Source: Pilatotrama ljubarskyi
Taxonomy: Eukaryota; Basidiomycota; Agaricomycetes; Polyporales; Polyporaceae
Direction of reading: 5' to 3'
Length of the DNA: 64,000 bases
Assembly: GCA_022385805.1 (NCBI GenBank)
Contig: MU277723.1
Coordinates: forward strand, 130,336-194,335
Shown one piece after another: positions 44,840 through 56,406 of the stretch. Position numbers and translations under genes: made by a program. The notes beneath the pieces were generated by a model. It did not search any database and was not told the origin of the DNA. It worked only from the letters and a program-made list of their open reading frames with translations. Numbering within the stretch: the stretch's first letter is position 1; each line of letters begins with the position of its first letter.

Positions 44840-45441
44840 GGTATATCGGCTGGCGATGAGGCTCACGATGGGGGATTGGCGGACTCATGGCTAGCTATAA
44901 ATCGTCCCATGCCTCGAGGCACGTCGTTGTTCCGACGATCATGAGGGCATGCCGCATGACCTTGTGCAGCTATCTTTCGCGAGAATTCCTGGAATCAGGC
45001 GAGGAGAATGCAGTCGAAGCACTACAGAACTTGCGGTACAGAATTCCCAGAACCATCATCGAGTTCTGAAGGGAATACGTCAGTTGCCGCCTCATGCACG
45101 GGACAAATTGGTTCATACCGAGAAGCCTGGTGTCATAGTTGCACCAGAGGTGCGGAACGTCGCTCAGGGTATACACTGAGTGAACTGGCAATGACTCATC
45201 AGGGCTTGCGCTCGTGAGCCCGGTATCGGGGCGAAACCTATCACGCACACCGATAATGCCGCCCGTGGAAAGCCGGTTGATCCTAGTCCTATCGGGACTG
45301 GCATAGGTCAGAGGTGGAAGGGAACATAAGGAGCCCGAATGACGGATGGTAAAAGTGGCTCCTATCAACCCAAGACTCCTGGGCCGGCAGTTCAGCGATA
45401 AACTCCAGCGATACTATCCCCAATTTCACCTCCAGCTCAGG
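44840..45441. promoter_or_regulatory. Putative bidirectional promoter region
   Basis: This 602-base gap lies between the divergent starts of the secreted ureohydrolase (minus) and the MATE transporter (plus). No gene is supported; an open minus frame at 44970-45368 has no domain. An in-frame ATG at 45346 upstream of the chosen MATE start is possible. Confidence 0.45.
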
Positions 45442-47576
45442 ATGACATCTTTCTCTACAGCCAGCGAAAGACAGCCTCTACTAGACAGCCGTAGCTCACG
45501 CGAGCAGAATAGCTCAAAGGTGGCGGCAACAGCATGTTCGACGTTGTCGGACATGGATGAGGCATCCCAGCCGCCAACCGAAACGACTTCCTATCACGGC
45601 CATGCGGGAAATCAAGCGCTCAAAACGCTTTTCTCCTCTCTCCTCATCGACTCCGTACCAGGTTCGTCTTGCTATCACTCAAGCAGAAACCAGAAAATGT
45701 CCACTCATTTATGGTCTTAAGTGATACTATCCTATGTCCTACAAAACTCCATCCAGTTCGCCGGAGTGCTCATTTCTGGGCGTCTCGGACCCGACGAGCT
45801 CTCGGCAGCAGCCTTCTCGCTGATGTTAGCGATGGTCGGTGAGTAGTCAAGTCTGAGATCCATAGACGGCGGGCATAACCAGAAACTATGCAAGGCTGGT
45901 GCGTTGCGCTCGGGGGCACGACTGCCCTTGATACGCTTGGCTCGCAGGCCTTCACAGGAGGGGACCGGCCATCGGTGTCGATCCACCTTCAACGCTGCAT
46001 AGTGCTCCTCTGGCTCCTCTTTGTTCCGGTGGCCATACTTTGGGCGTTCATAGAGCCCCCCTTATTGCTTTTGGGTCAGGAGGAACGGCTGAGCCGAGAC
46101 GTTCAGTCCTTCCTGCGCGTCCTACTGCTTGGCGCGCCAGGCTACATCGGCTTCGAGAGTCTCAAGAAATACTTACAATGCCAGGGTGCGTGTATCTGTG
46201 AAAATCGATATTCTCGGAGAGCGTCTGACTCTGAGCATGATATGACGGGCAGGGATTATGCGCGCATCGACCTACGTATTGCTCATAGTCGCCCCCGTCA
46301 ACGTAGCTTTGAACGTACTTCTAGTGCATCATACGCCACTCGGGCTTCTCGGCTCGCCCATGGCTATCTCCATCACATACTGGCTGTGTTTCCTGCTGCT
46401 CATCCTATTCACGTACCTCTCTCCGACGCACCGCAAGAATGGGACGTGGGCCGGTCTGCAGCCCGCCGTCGTATTCGATCTCAGTAGTTGCTTCTACTTC
46501 CTCAAGCTCGCAGTTCCCGGCGTCCTCATGGTAGGCACTGAATGGTGGGTCGTCTCCTGTCGCATACTGCACTTGATTCATGTCCCATCAGGGCGGCCTT
46601 CGAGATCGTCGCGTTAGCTGCAGGTCGGCTGGGCTCGTTGCCTCTAGCCGCGCAGTCAGTCATCATGACCACGGATCAGAGTCAGTGATCATTGTCCTAT
46701 AGGTACAACTGGTCTCTAACAAGTGGCGGTGCGCTGCAGTCTTGAATACCATCCCTTTCGGAATCGGTGCGTGTTGCGTTCAATTCAAGATCGGTTATCG
46801 TTGCTCATTGTCAGACGACAGGCGTCGCGGCGTCTACACGAGTAGGTAATCTCATCGGCGCGCGGTCTGCTATAGGCGCGAAACGCGCAAGTCATGCATC
46901 GGCACTTCTGAGCGTAGTAGTGGGCGCTGTGGTCATGGTAGTTCTCTTAGCTACAAAAGACGTGAGTAGTTCCATTCCTTCGAGTAGCGCATTACTCAAC
47001 CATGTTTCGACGGCATGTCAGGTTTTCGGGTACCTGTATAGCGATGATGAAGACGTTGTGATCCTCGTTAGCAAGGTTATGCCTCTCGTGGCATCATTCC
47101 AGGTGCTGATCAGTCGAGTTTGTGCGGTTCTTCGTTGACATTCAGTCCAGATTGCGGACGGCCTGGCGGGATCGTGCGGAGGCGTTCTTCGTGGTCAAGG
47201 TATGCATCGGCCAATAAGTTCGCGTTCCTTGTAGTCATGCTCAGGCTTTCTGGCGTAGGTCGCCAGCACCTTGGAGCGTTCTTCAATCTCATTGCATATT
47301 ACGTCTTGGCGCTACCCCTAGGAATCACCTTGGCCTTCCACCCCAGGACGCGTCTTGGTCTCCAGGGGCTTTGGATAGGTAACGGAATTCTCGTTTACAT
47401 CCGTAGGAGCTTAGTTGACGTGTTGAGTAGGCCAAGTGGTTGCGCTCTTCATCGTCGGGCTGAGCGAGTACGCGGTAGTGTGGCTCGGGACCGACTGGGA
47501 GAAGGAAGTACAGCGCGGTATCGAGCGCAACGAAGCGGAAGCCAAACGACGGCAGATGCATGCGCACGAGCAGTGA
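45442..47576 (+). CDS. MATE family efflux transporter
   Basis: Eleven exons join in phase: 45442-45661, 45722-45838, 45895-46185, 46253-46544, 46592-46680, 46740-46766, 46822-46961, 47022-47102, 47151-47199, 47259-47378 and 47431-47576. The product is about 523 residues, the usual size for fungal MATE proteins. A polar N-terminus carries ERQPLLDS, common in this group. Family landmarks are [16 protein letters not shown] (TM1), [20 protein letters not shown], a cytosolic half-turn before the second repeat, [30 protein letters not shown] and [23 protein letters not shown] carriers export organic cations, drugs or secondary metabolites in exchange for H+ or Na+. The start at 45442 is preferred over 45346 because it gives the standard N-terminus. 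It is divergent from the ureohydrolase. Confidence 0.92.
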
Positions 47577-48189
47577 GATGTACGTTCGCGCGAGAGAAAA
47601 GCCGTACCCGGGCTCTTGTACCCAAGGAACCCGGTGTGATTCGCTCTGGCCGCGATGTATAGGAATGTCAACCATGGACATCTATGCCGTTACAATGATC
47701 ACGGGAGCTCTCAATATAGGCCTTCGACTGTTTTTCAGCTTGTCTGCCGCCTCCGGGTTCATGGAGTGAAATTGGCTTTGGTCTCGGTCTCGGTCCGTGG
47801 CCGGTCCGCAGGTAGGCCGTCCTGGAACAGGACGCTCTCAGCGTTCTTGAGCGCTTGAGGTCCTGCTCTCGGCCAGTATTCGAGCCCTTCAGATGCTCTG
47901 CAGGGGTCCAGACAATCAGCGCTGCTCGCAAATATCGTCCAATGAACCAGGCTTCCCGGACAGCGGTCGTAGCCCACAGGCATGAGGGGAGGCTTGTAGA
48001 CTGGCCTCTTGAGGGCCTGGGCCAGGAGACGACGCCTACGGAGCTCCAGGCGCAGCTGACTCTTGTGGCACATCACGCACCTTCCTCTCCGATCTTAGGC
48101 ACGTTCTCGACGACGTTGAGGTATATGAAGGGCGGAGCGTTGTGCGAAGAGCTCTAACAGCCCCTGTCCACCACCCTCCACCTACCACT
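47577..48189. other. Intergenic between MATE and glycerol dehydrogenase genes
   Basis: No gene is supported. An open minus frame at 47759-48076 has no recognisable domain. The stretch should hold the MATE 3' end and the glycerol dehydrogenase promoter. Confidence 0.45.
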
Positions 48190-49495
48190 ATGCCTAACCC
48201 AAACAAGGTCACCGAACGGCTCTTCCAGTCTCCCTCCAAGTACATTCAGGGGCCATACGCCATCCACAACGCAGCAAAGTACCTCGGTAAACTCGGCAAG
48301 GCGCCATTGCTTCTCTGCGATGACATCGTCTGGAATATCGGTATGCGTCTCACTTGCCTATCAGCTAGCAGGACACCTTCTCATTCTGCATCCGATGACA
48401 GCCGGAAAGGAGCTCGTTCAGGCCCTAGAAGGAGCCGGCTTCAAGATATACAGAGCGGTCTTTGGCGGCGAGGCTTCGCGCGAAGAGATCGACCGCTTGA
48501 GCGTCCTTGGACGCAAGGAGTCGTCCGACTTCGTCATCGCCCTCGGCGGTGGAAAGACCATCGATACGGCCAAGACGGTCGCGGATGACCTCTCGCTGCA
48601 GGTCGCTATCATACCCACCACCGCGTCTACCGACGCACCTTGCTCCGCGCTCTCCGTTCTCTACCGCCCCTCGGGGGAGTTCCACTGCTACACGTTCTTC
48701 GACAAAAACCCTAACGTCGTCCTCGTCGATACCACCGTCATCTCGAAGGCACCTCCGCGCTTCCTGGCAGCGGGCATGGGCGACGCGATCGCCACGAACG
48801 TCGAGGCGCGTCGCTGCTTGAACAGCCCGAACTTCGGAGGCGGACTGCCGACGGAGGTGTCCGCGGCCATTGGCCAAAAGTGCGAAGAGATTCTCTTCAA
48901 GTACGGGAAGCAGGCGTACGAAGCGAACCGCGCGCACGCCGTCACGCCTGCTCTAGAGGCTGTCGTGGAGGCCAACACGTTGCTATCCGGCCTGGGCTTT
49001 GAATCCGGCGGTCTGGCGGCAGCGCACGCTGTAAGGCCCAGGCCCGACAGTCTCCGGGGGAGATGCTGAACCAATCTTTGCAGATCCACAACGGCATGAC
49101 CGCAATAGAGGAATTGCACTCACTGCTACACGGCGAGAAAGGCAGGCTCCGTCCACCCAGTCCGTATTCAGCTTGATGCTCATGTATGCCCACCGCACCT
49201 AGTCGCTTTCGGCACGATATGCCAGCTGGTCCTTGACGGTGTCCCGACTTCCGAGTTGGACCGCTACATCGAGTTCATGCTCTCAGTGGATCTACCCGTC
49301 AACTTCGAACAGCTGGGCATTCCGAACGTGAAGGACGAGGAGCTTCGGCGAGTCGCAGAGCTCGCATGTGCAGAGGGCGAGACCATCTGGAACCTCGACC
49401 GGGTTATCAATGTCGACCTCGTCTACGGCGCCATCAAGGCGGCGGACGCTGCCGGGCGAGACTACATCAAGAGGACGGGCTGGAAGAGAACTTAG
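48190..49495 (+). CDS. Glycerol dehydrogenase (iron/zinc-containing alcohol dehydrogenase family)
   Basis: Four exons, 48190-48340, 48402-49030, 49084-49141 and 49203-49495, give 376 residues, close to bacterial GldA length. The N-terminus RLFQSPSKYIQGPYAI is typical. The NAD-binding motif is ALGGGKTIDTAK, followed by IPTTASTDAPCSALSV. The zinc ligands are visible: Asp in GMGDAIATNVEAR, His in SGGLAAAHAIHNG and His in LLHGEKVAFGT. It oxidises glycerol to dihydroxyacetone with NAD+, probably in the cytosol. The third intron (49142-49202) appears to start with GC rather than GT; this is the only way to restore HGEKVAFGT. A GT 11 bases downstream would instead insert residues inside this conserved motif. 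Bacterial-type GldA genes in fungi raise the question of old horizontal transfer, though the four exons show full adaptation. Confidence 0.93.
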
Positions 49496-49819
49496 GGAGA
49501 CCTTATGATAGATGCTCCACTGTAGACTTACTCTGCGGACCCTCGAGTGTGTTGTAGCCAAGTTGTAGCGTAGAAACCGTGTACAGTATACCATCAGGAA
49601 GGAGTGTAAAGCCACCACACGATAAGCTGCGGATCGCCTCCGTTAAACCGACCGGCATCTTCGGATTTGCTTGCTCGTGGTGACGGAGCCCCGTCCTACA
49701 TGCAGCAGCGCTGGAAGCTGGCCAGGAAGCCCGGGAGCGGGCGTAGAGGAAAGAACGACCGTTTTGGCGCCCGCAAAGCTCTGCATTTTACTTTCACCTG
49801 CTCATCCCGCCCGCTCCCC
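49496..49819. other. Intergenic, tandem genes
   Basis: No gene is supported; the stretch holds the glycerol dehydrogenase 3' end and the promoter of the small basic protein. Confidence 0.45.
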
Positions 49820-50168
49820 ATGGGTCGCAGTGCGAAGCTGCACAAGCGTCAGGCAAGTCCCAAGCAACATCTTACGCCTCGTAACCTTCATCTCATCTTG
49901 CAATTCTCTGGAGCAGCCCAAGAAAGCGACGAGCAGCGCCGGGTCCACCGCCGTCTCCCAGCCTGCGCCCAAGCCAAAGGCCGTCGCCGCCGCCCCCACG
50001 CCCAAGGAGCAGAAAAAGCGGGCAGGGCTCAAGGCAAAGGCGAAGACGCACAAGCGCGAGGGCGACGGACCTGTGCTCGGCGGTGCGGACTACGTCGAGC
50101 TTATGCTCGGCAGCAGACGCAAGGCCAAGGAGGAGGCGGCCAAACTGCCCAAGGACCCCGAGTCGTGA
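49820..50168 (+). CDS. Small lysine-rich conserved protein
   Basis: Two exons, 49820-49852 and 49917-50168, give 94 residues. The protein starts MGRSAKLHKRQPKK, is rich in Lys, Ala and Pro in the middle, and ends with a conserved-looking block GGADYVELMLGSRRKAKEEA. The intron appears to begin GCAAGT and end GAGCAG, a GC-AG intron; no GT donor nearby keeps the frame. The basic N-terminus suggests nuclear or nucleolar location, as seen in small ribosome-biogenesis-type proteins, but the family is not named here. Similar short proteins with this start and end appear to be widespread in basidiomycetes; that is from memory and not checked. Confidence 0.75.
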
Positions 50169-51120
50169 GCGTCCCTCTTGGAGCGTTACCCTCGCCCCAC
50201 TGCCGCTGCGCTCTTGTTGGATGTTGGATGCCATGGAGATCGGAGAATTTGGTGGAGAGCCCGAGGGAAGGGGAGCTGGAGGCGGGCGAGGGCGACACTC
50301 TCGGGCTCGAGTCTCCTCGATGCTCCTCGGGCCGTCCTTACGTCTTGGTGTAGCCGTAAGTGTTGATTCAAGCTCTCCTTCTGTTCTTCACGCTGATGTG
50401 CGCCGGACAGTTTGATGCTAGCGATGCTACGGCCGGCCGTCCAGTCCGCCCTTGCACTGCGGATCGTCCGCGCAGCACCCTCACTGTCAGGATCACCGTT
50501 GTGATACTGTCCAAATGTCTCGATCTCCCCACTCCATCTCAAGCTCGCGCAGCTGGGACGTAACCCGGAGGGAGCAGCTCTCGCACGGAGGCCGCCTAGC
50601 TGGTACTTCGGAAGAACCAGAGCCTAGGGGCTTGGGCTAAATAGGTGTAGGAATTCGTCATTGCGCGCCGTAATCCTACATGATACATTACAGCTAGGGA
50701 TACAACGGGACCACTCGTGTTAGATTCGGGCACCCATGCGGGGCGGCGAGGAGCGAGCCAGGCGAAGCCATCCAACCCGGATAATGATAGAGAACAAGGT
50801 GTGAAATACCACTAATGTACCGCGACGATGCAATCGTCGCCGAACGAGCGAAGCGCGCCGAGAGCGCAGTGCAGTAAAAAAAGCAATATGCACAACGAAC
50901 GAGGGCAAGGGAGGCGAGCCCGCCCCTCCGTGCGGCGCTACGTACAGCATGTCGCACGCGTCGGACACATGCCGTCCATGTCTTGCGCCGCACTCTGCGG
51001 AAGGGCGTTAGAAGGCGAAGGTAAGAACATTGGTGCCGGCGAGTGCGCGGGATGTGCGAAATGCGAAAGAAGCGTCACCATTTTGCAACAAAAGAGCGTT
51101 CAAGAGTCCATCCGAAGAGG
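50169..51120. other. Convergent 3' intergenic region
   Basis: This 0.95 kb lies between the small basic protein (plus) and the stop of the type I membrane protein (minus). No gene is supported. Confidence 0.45.
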
Positions 51121-53149
51121 CTATCTCGCGACAGCACGGCTCGGCGGCTGCAGCATCGCAAACCCGTCCAAGTCATCTTGCCCATCCACGCTGTACACCG
51201 AGTCCCGCGTCGCCGAGGAGATGTTCCGGCTCAGTGCCGCCTGCGGCGGTCGCGGCACCTGTAGCACGCCCGAGCTCGAGTCCCGCACCGCGACCCCACC
51301 CACGTCAAAGCTCGGCCGTGCGCTCGGCGAAGGCAGAGGCGAGGAGGGCAGAGGCGCAAGCGGGGGCCCGCGGAAGCGATCGAGGCGCAGCGTAGACTGG
51401 CTCGTACTATGGCTGAGTGCCTGGCTGTCGCTGCGCGCCAGTGTCACGGTGGGCGACACGTTCGTCGGGGTGGGACTCCGGCGCGGGCTGAACGCTCCGG
51501 ACGTGCGGCGCGACTCGCGGCCGGCCATGTAGGCACTGGTGCGCAGAGTTCCGGGCGCGGTGACGGCGGGCCGTGGGAAGTCGGGGAGGTCGTTCGCGCC
51601 GTAGATGGTGGCCATCTCGAGGATGTGGTCGATCTCCTGGGACGAGACCGAGGTCGACGTCTGCGTGCTGGTCGGGCGGCGGAGAATGGAGTCGGCGTTC
51701 GACGCGAGCGAGTTGTCGGGCGTGAGGGCGAGGCGGCCGTAGTAGGGCGACGTGCCGGGCATGGGCTGCGTCGAAGGGTCAAACGCGGACGAGCGGGCTG
51801 CGGCCGAGTATGCGGCGGAGACGTTCCGGGTGCCGCTGGTTGGGCTCAGCGTGGCAGCGTTGCGGCCGAGGGCTGTTGCGCCAAGCGTCGCCGTCGCATT
51901 GAGACTTTCGCGCGCGGAAAGGGAGCCAAGAAGTGATCCCGTGTTCTGTTCGCCGAACGGATCCCTCGGATCAGGAGACGTCGGCGTGACGAGGGTGGTG
52001 TACGCGGGATTGCGCAGGTACTGCGTGAGCTGGCCGTAGTTCGAGTCCACGGGCGAGATCGGGCTTGTGTTGACCGAGGTGACGATCTGCGGCGGGGGCG
52101 AGATGCGGCGGTGGTCCTGCGGCTGCTTCTCCGGGTCGCGCGCAGTGGGCGACTGCACCTCGTCGAGCTTCGTGAACTTCTGCGCGCGCACCTTGCGTCT
52201 ATGGATGATGTACCATGTCACCATAGCCATTGCGACGATGGCCACCACGCCGCCGCACACTGCGACCACGATGACCGCGATCCTGGTGAGGAAGACGAGT
52301 TTGGCTCGGTGAGATGTTCAGTAGACGAGGAAACAGCGCAGCGACGTACTTCGGCGTAACACGCTCTGTAGAGGACATGGACTCCAACGAGGCAGCGTTG
52401 GTGAGGGAGTTCATGGGAATGCAGGCCGTACTGCTCTCGACGTTCCCGAAGATAGGCATCGGCGCGGAGGTCTCGCTATAGCCGTTGCCGTCCTCGAACA
52501 GGAAGATGACCTGGCTGCCACGCTGGGCGTCCATGATGTACGCTTCCACGCCCGCCGTGTCGCTCGTCGTATTGCTCTCGCTGACGGGGAACGATGCACC
52601 TTTAGGGATGAAGCCGCGCACTGTGCTGGGCGCGGGGACGCCTTGTGCAGTATCGAACTCGACGTTGAATGGCTCACACTGACTGAGCGTGCTATTAACG
52701 TGGTACCGGGGGACGAACGGGGCGGGATTTGTGGGTAAGCACGAAGTGTCGTCCGTGTCCGAAGGGTCGATGACAAGGATATCGGAGACGAGAGCCGTGC
52801 CTTGGCCTTTCGCATCGTCGAGCGAGGCGATAAACTGCGTACCCGCTGGTAGGGGGAGAAAGTTGATGGCCGACCCGGTCTCTGTCGTCGCGTTCCACGC
52901 AGTGTCCGGGAGGGTGATGAACACTGGCGTGCCATTCAGGGGAAGGACGCTGAGGGTGAGAGGGAGAGCAGCGGGGGCCTTGCCGCCTACGAAGTTCACG
53001 GTGAAGTTTCCGCACTGCTTGACTTCGGAGAACGAGATGGAGGCGAAGCGTGCTGCCGCGGGCACGGGTGCGAGGAGAAGGGCGAGGGCGGCGAAGAGAG
53101 AGGAGGAGAAGCCAAAGCCGGCCAGGGCGGCGCAAGGGGAAGGAAACAT
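51121..53149 (-). CDS. Type I single-pass membrane protein, uncharacterised
   Basis: Two exons (minus), 53149-52350 and 52282-51121, give about 653 residues. A signal peptide (SSLFAALALLLAPVPAAARF, within residues 1-34) leads an ectodomain of about 220 residues with two similar halves. The first has the Cys motif VKQCGNFTVNFVGGKAPAAL and the second LSQCEPFNVEFDTAQGVPAP, so the ectodomain looks like a duplicated beta-sandwich. The membrane segment is IAVIVVAVCGGVVAIVAMAM (about 267-289), followed by YIIHRRKVR and a ~360-residue Ser/Thr/Pro-rich cytoplasmic tail. This pattern is frequent in Agaricomycetes and is often annotated only by similarity to receptor transmembrane segments. A sensor or adhesion role is possible. 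Unlike the two other Ser-rich membrane proteins in the window it has a clear leader. Confidence 0.82.
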
Positions 53150-54183
53150 GGGGAGCCTGCTCAGAGTCGGGCGACGGCGGGGCCTGAGTCGTCAAGACGT
53201 GAGGGGGCAGCCGCGTTTGAAAGGAGCGGACGCGGTCCAGCTGGTCCTGCTTTGTGCACAGCGAACGAGCGAGCCTACTGGGACATGCAGTCGCAGTGGC
53301 GGCAGGGAGGCTGTGGTTGACTACGGAGATTGTGAGAAATAAGAAGGGGGAGGAGGGGGAGAAGGAGAGAGAGGGCGGAGGGAGGCGCGGGAGGAGAAGA
53401 TGTGAGGCTGCGTGCCGGCGGTTGCGGGCTGGGCTGATATGATAGGCGGGAGTAGATGTAATAAGCGATGGAAGGACGATGATTAGCCTCCTGTTCCTGG
53501 TGATCTGGACAGTCCTGCGAGGTTGTTGCAGCGACCGTCCACAAGTAGCCGTCGCCGTCGCGCGGGGGGCGGGCATGGCGATCGCATTCCATACCGCATT
53601 CCGAACGCACCGTGACCATCGGCGTCTGCTCGACGAGGGCGCCGCGCCCGACGGTCGATAGCCATGATGCATGGGTCGGAGACGGATGGATGGGATGGGG
53701 CCCTGTGTGCGACCGTTCGCCCGTCGACGTCTCTATGGAGATCCGGAGGCCCAGGTGCGTTGATGATTCAATAATAATGAACCTTGGCTTGTTCTGCGTA
53801 AGGCCCGTCCTGTAAGTCCGCCCGAGAGCGCTGCGTCAGAACAGAAGCACCCTCGGCGTGTGCACATGAGGACTGCACACAGAATGGGCGATGGCCCTCG
53901 TCCGCGGTTGGGCTGAGAGACGGAGACGCCTCCGTCAGCGAATCGCTGATCGAGGAATGCGTCATATGACCGCGTAAACACGCGTCGCGACGCGTCGGGG
54001 TCCGCTCCCACCTTCCATTTTCTCTCGTGTCCATCGGCCGCCTTATCTGGGGCTGCTGAGCTTGAAACACTAACATACGCCACCTCTCCAGGGTAGCCGT
54101 AAGCTATCGTACATTGCCAGGGTCAGGGACTTCGCAGAACCGTCCGTGTCTCCACGTCCGCTCGGCCACGCCGGACGCGAGCT
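53150..54183. other. Intergenic, upstream of type I membrane protein
   Basis: No gene is supported between the membrane-protein start (minus) and the BCKD E1-alpha stop (minus). The long open minus frame across 52695-53672 is low-complexity and partly overlaps the membrane-protein exon in another frame, so it was not called. Confidence 0.45.
53340..53400 (-). promoter_or_regulatory. Pyrimidine-rich block upstream of membrane protein
   Basis: On the minus strand this stretch is almost pure C/T and lies about 190-250 bases before the start at 53149. Such blocks often mark fungal core promoters; the role is inferred from position. Confidence 0.35.
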
Positions 54184-56096
54184 CTACTCTACCAGATCCT
54201 TGCCCTCGCCCTTGTGCTTCTTCAATTCAGTCCTCCAGGGCTCCCAAGACTCCCCGTACTTCTTCACTAGTTTCTTCAGCTCTTCCCGTTGCTCCTTCTG
54301 CCGTCACCAGTCAGCCATCGCCGTCGGCATATCCACACACTCATGGGACGTACGAGATTCCAAGGCTCTTCTCCACCGTACACCTCGTTGAACATCTCCT
54401 TCAGCTCGGGTTTTGGTAGTGACTCCGCCTTCTTGTAGGCCGTCATCACCTCCTGCTTGATCCTCTTCGTCAACGCAGCCTCCTCGTCCTTGGACCACCA
54501 GCCACGCGACTCCATGAACAGCCTGAACCGCACGATCGGGTTGTCCAGCCGCTTCCGATCCTCCACCTCCTTGCGGGGCCGATACGCAAACGAATCGTCC
54601 GACGTCGAGTGATGTCCCACCCTGAGAGGGAATCAGTGAGATGAGCGACGCTTTGGCTTGGTGGATTGCATACCGATATGTCATGGTCTCGACGAGCACG
54701 GCGCGTCCTTCCTCGATGCAGAGCCGTCTCGCCTCTTTGACAGCAGAGTAGACGGCCAGCACGTCGTTTCCGTCCACGCGAATCGTGTGTATCCCATAGC
54801 CAGGCCCACGTGCAGCGATGCCGTCTCCATAGTACTGCTCCGACGAAGGCGTCGAGATCGCGAACCCGTTATTCCGCGCGATGAACAGAGTGGGCGAGGG
54901 AATGGTCGACGCTATCCAGCCGCGCGAGTTAGCATTCATCCTTGGTCAGACATCCTGCGACCGCGGCCGACGGGACGTACCGAGAAGCATGCCGGCATGG
55001 AAGTCGCCCTCCGACGCAGCGCCTTCTCCGAAGTAGACGACCGCGCAGTTCCTCCCCCGCCGCGCGGGGTCGCGCTTCAACGCGTACCCCACGCCGGCGG
55101 CCTGTGGGATCTGCGTTGCCAGCGGCGACGAGATGGTGTGGTAATGCAACTCCTTCGAACCGTAGTGCTGGACGCCGGAGCGCGGGCGCGTCAGTCAGCA
55201 AACCAGCGCGGCGATGTCGGGAGGGTACGGCCTGGACTCACTACTGGCATTTGCTTTCCCTTACCGCAGACGTCGAGGTACGTGCCGAAGCACTGGTTCA
55301 TGATGTTGTCGTATCCAAACCCGCGCCAGAGCAGCACTCCCGACTCACGATATTGTGCTGGGGTACGGGTTCAGGTTCATCTCATGCGTGTTGCGCCACA
55401 GCTCAGCTCACCTAAAACCCTGCGATCTGCGTTCGATGAGCTTTCGAGGCTGCGATGGAGAGGCGCACTCACTCGTCATCAGGAGCTAACGCAGCAGCAG
55501 AGCCGATGATCGCGGCTTCCTCGCCGTACTGCGTACCGGATCAGGTCATGGGCGGAGCTCCAGAGTGCGGAGACTTACGGCAGTCATCTGGGCCAGAGTG
55601 AGCGGAAGTATTGATGCAAGAACACGGGACGTACATAGAAGACGATGCGGCCCTGCCGCTGGAGGTTGTAGAGGATATCATCGAGGATGGGGAGCTGGAC
55701 CATGTTTTCGTATCTAGGGTTTGGAATTAGAGAATCGTCAGGGCGTGAACGGAGATTATACTCACATTCTCCGGGCGAGAGCTTCATCAATCTGCTCCAC
55801 GATGGCATATTGAACTTCTGAGCAGGCGGAGACACACGGAAGGGACGTACCTCGGGCACGACGGCGCCCTCGAGCGGCTGGCCCGCGCCATCGATGACAC
55901 GGTACGTGGGGATTTGTTTTCCACCCTCCATGACGGTGTTGAAAAAGTGCAGCTTGGATGTGATTGGGGACGTCGACGACGGCAGATGGCCATGGGCGTG
56001 CCCTGGCCCGGGGAGCTGCGGCGTCGCGCCCGCCATGCCTCTGCATCCCCGCAGAGCTCTAGGAAAGACAGGCCGGACGCGTAGTGAGCGGATCAT
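54184..56096 (-). CDS. BCKDHA: Branched-chain 2-oxoacid dehydrogenase E1 alpha subunit
   Basis: Eleven exons (minus): 56096-55851, 55791-55766, 55713-55635, 55587-55579, 55528-55473, 55419-55412, 55357-55242, 55167-54981, 54911-54674, 54621-54354 and 54297-54184. The product is 448 residues, the normal size. A basic N-terminus ([20 protein letters not shown]) looks like a mitochondrial targeting sequence. Landmarks are [40 protein letters not shown], the thiamine-diphosphate motif [13 protein letters not shown] ending in ARNN, and the regulatory loop [13 protein letters not shown], phosphorylated in animals. With E1 beta, E2 and E3 it decarboxylates the oxoacids of Leu, Ile and Val. Two exons are only 9 and 8 bases; both are needed to rebuild YMTAYG and DDEVLAQYR. 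The gene is divergent from the Fic gene across 310 bases. Confidence 0.95.
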
Positions 56097-56406
56097 GGTC
56101 GTCGTGGTCGAAGAAAGGGGGGCGAGGGAGGCATGAGCGCGGACGAGGAGCAAGTTCCGGGCTCGAAATGCGGGGAAAGAGGCGCTCGCTGCGGCACGTG
56201 CGCCCGGCGGTCACTGGGCGGGGTGTCTGGGGTCCGGAGAGGCGGGACGGGGCTCGGAGCGGAGACGCGAGAGTGGCTGAAGTCTCGACGGTGCACGCGA
56301 ACGCAGAGTGCGCTGAGACTCAGAGGCCATCGATGGGCGGTTGCGGACGTCCTTCTCTCCCGTACACGTCCATCGCTCCCCCGGACTAACAAAACAGATA
56401 CTCGCC
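56097..56406. promoter_or_regulatory. Putative bidirectional promoter, E1-alpha and Fic genes
   Basis: Only 310 bases separate the two divergent start codons, so the 5' regions must overlap or abut. No motif was identified with confidence. Confidence 0.45.

Noticed and set aside
49142..49202. Alternative GT donor (ccGTCCAC) for the third glycerol dehydrogenase intron
   Set aside because: It would insert residues inside the conserved HGEKVAFGT block; the GC donor restores the block exactly.
52695..53672. Minus-strand frame of 325 residues across the membrane-protein start
   Set aside because: Low-complexity (Ser/Pro/Arg), and partly the same DNA as the signal-peptide exon in another frame.
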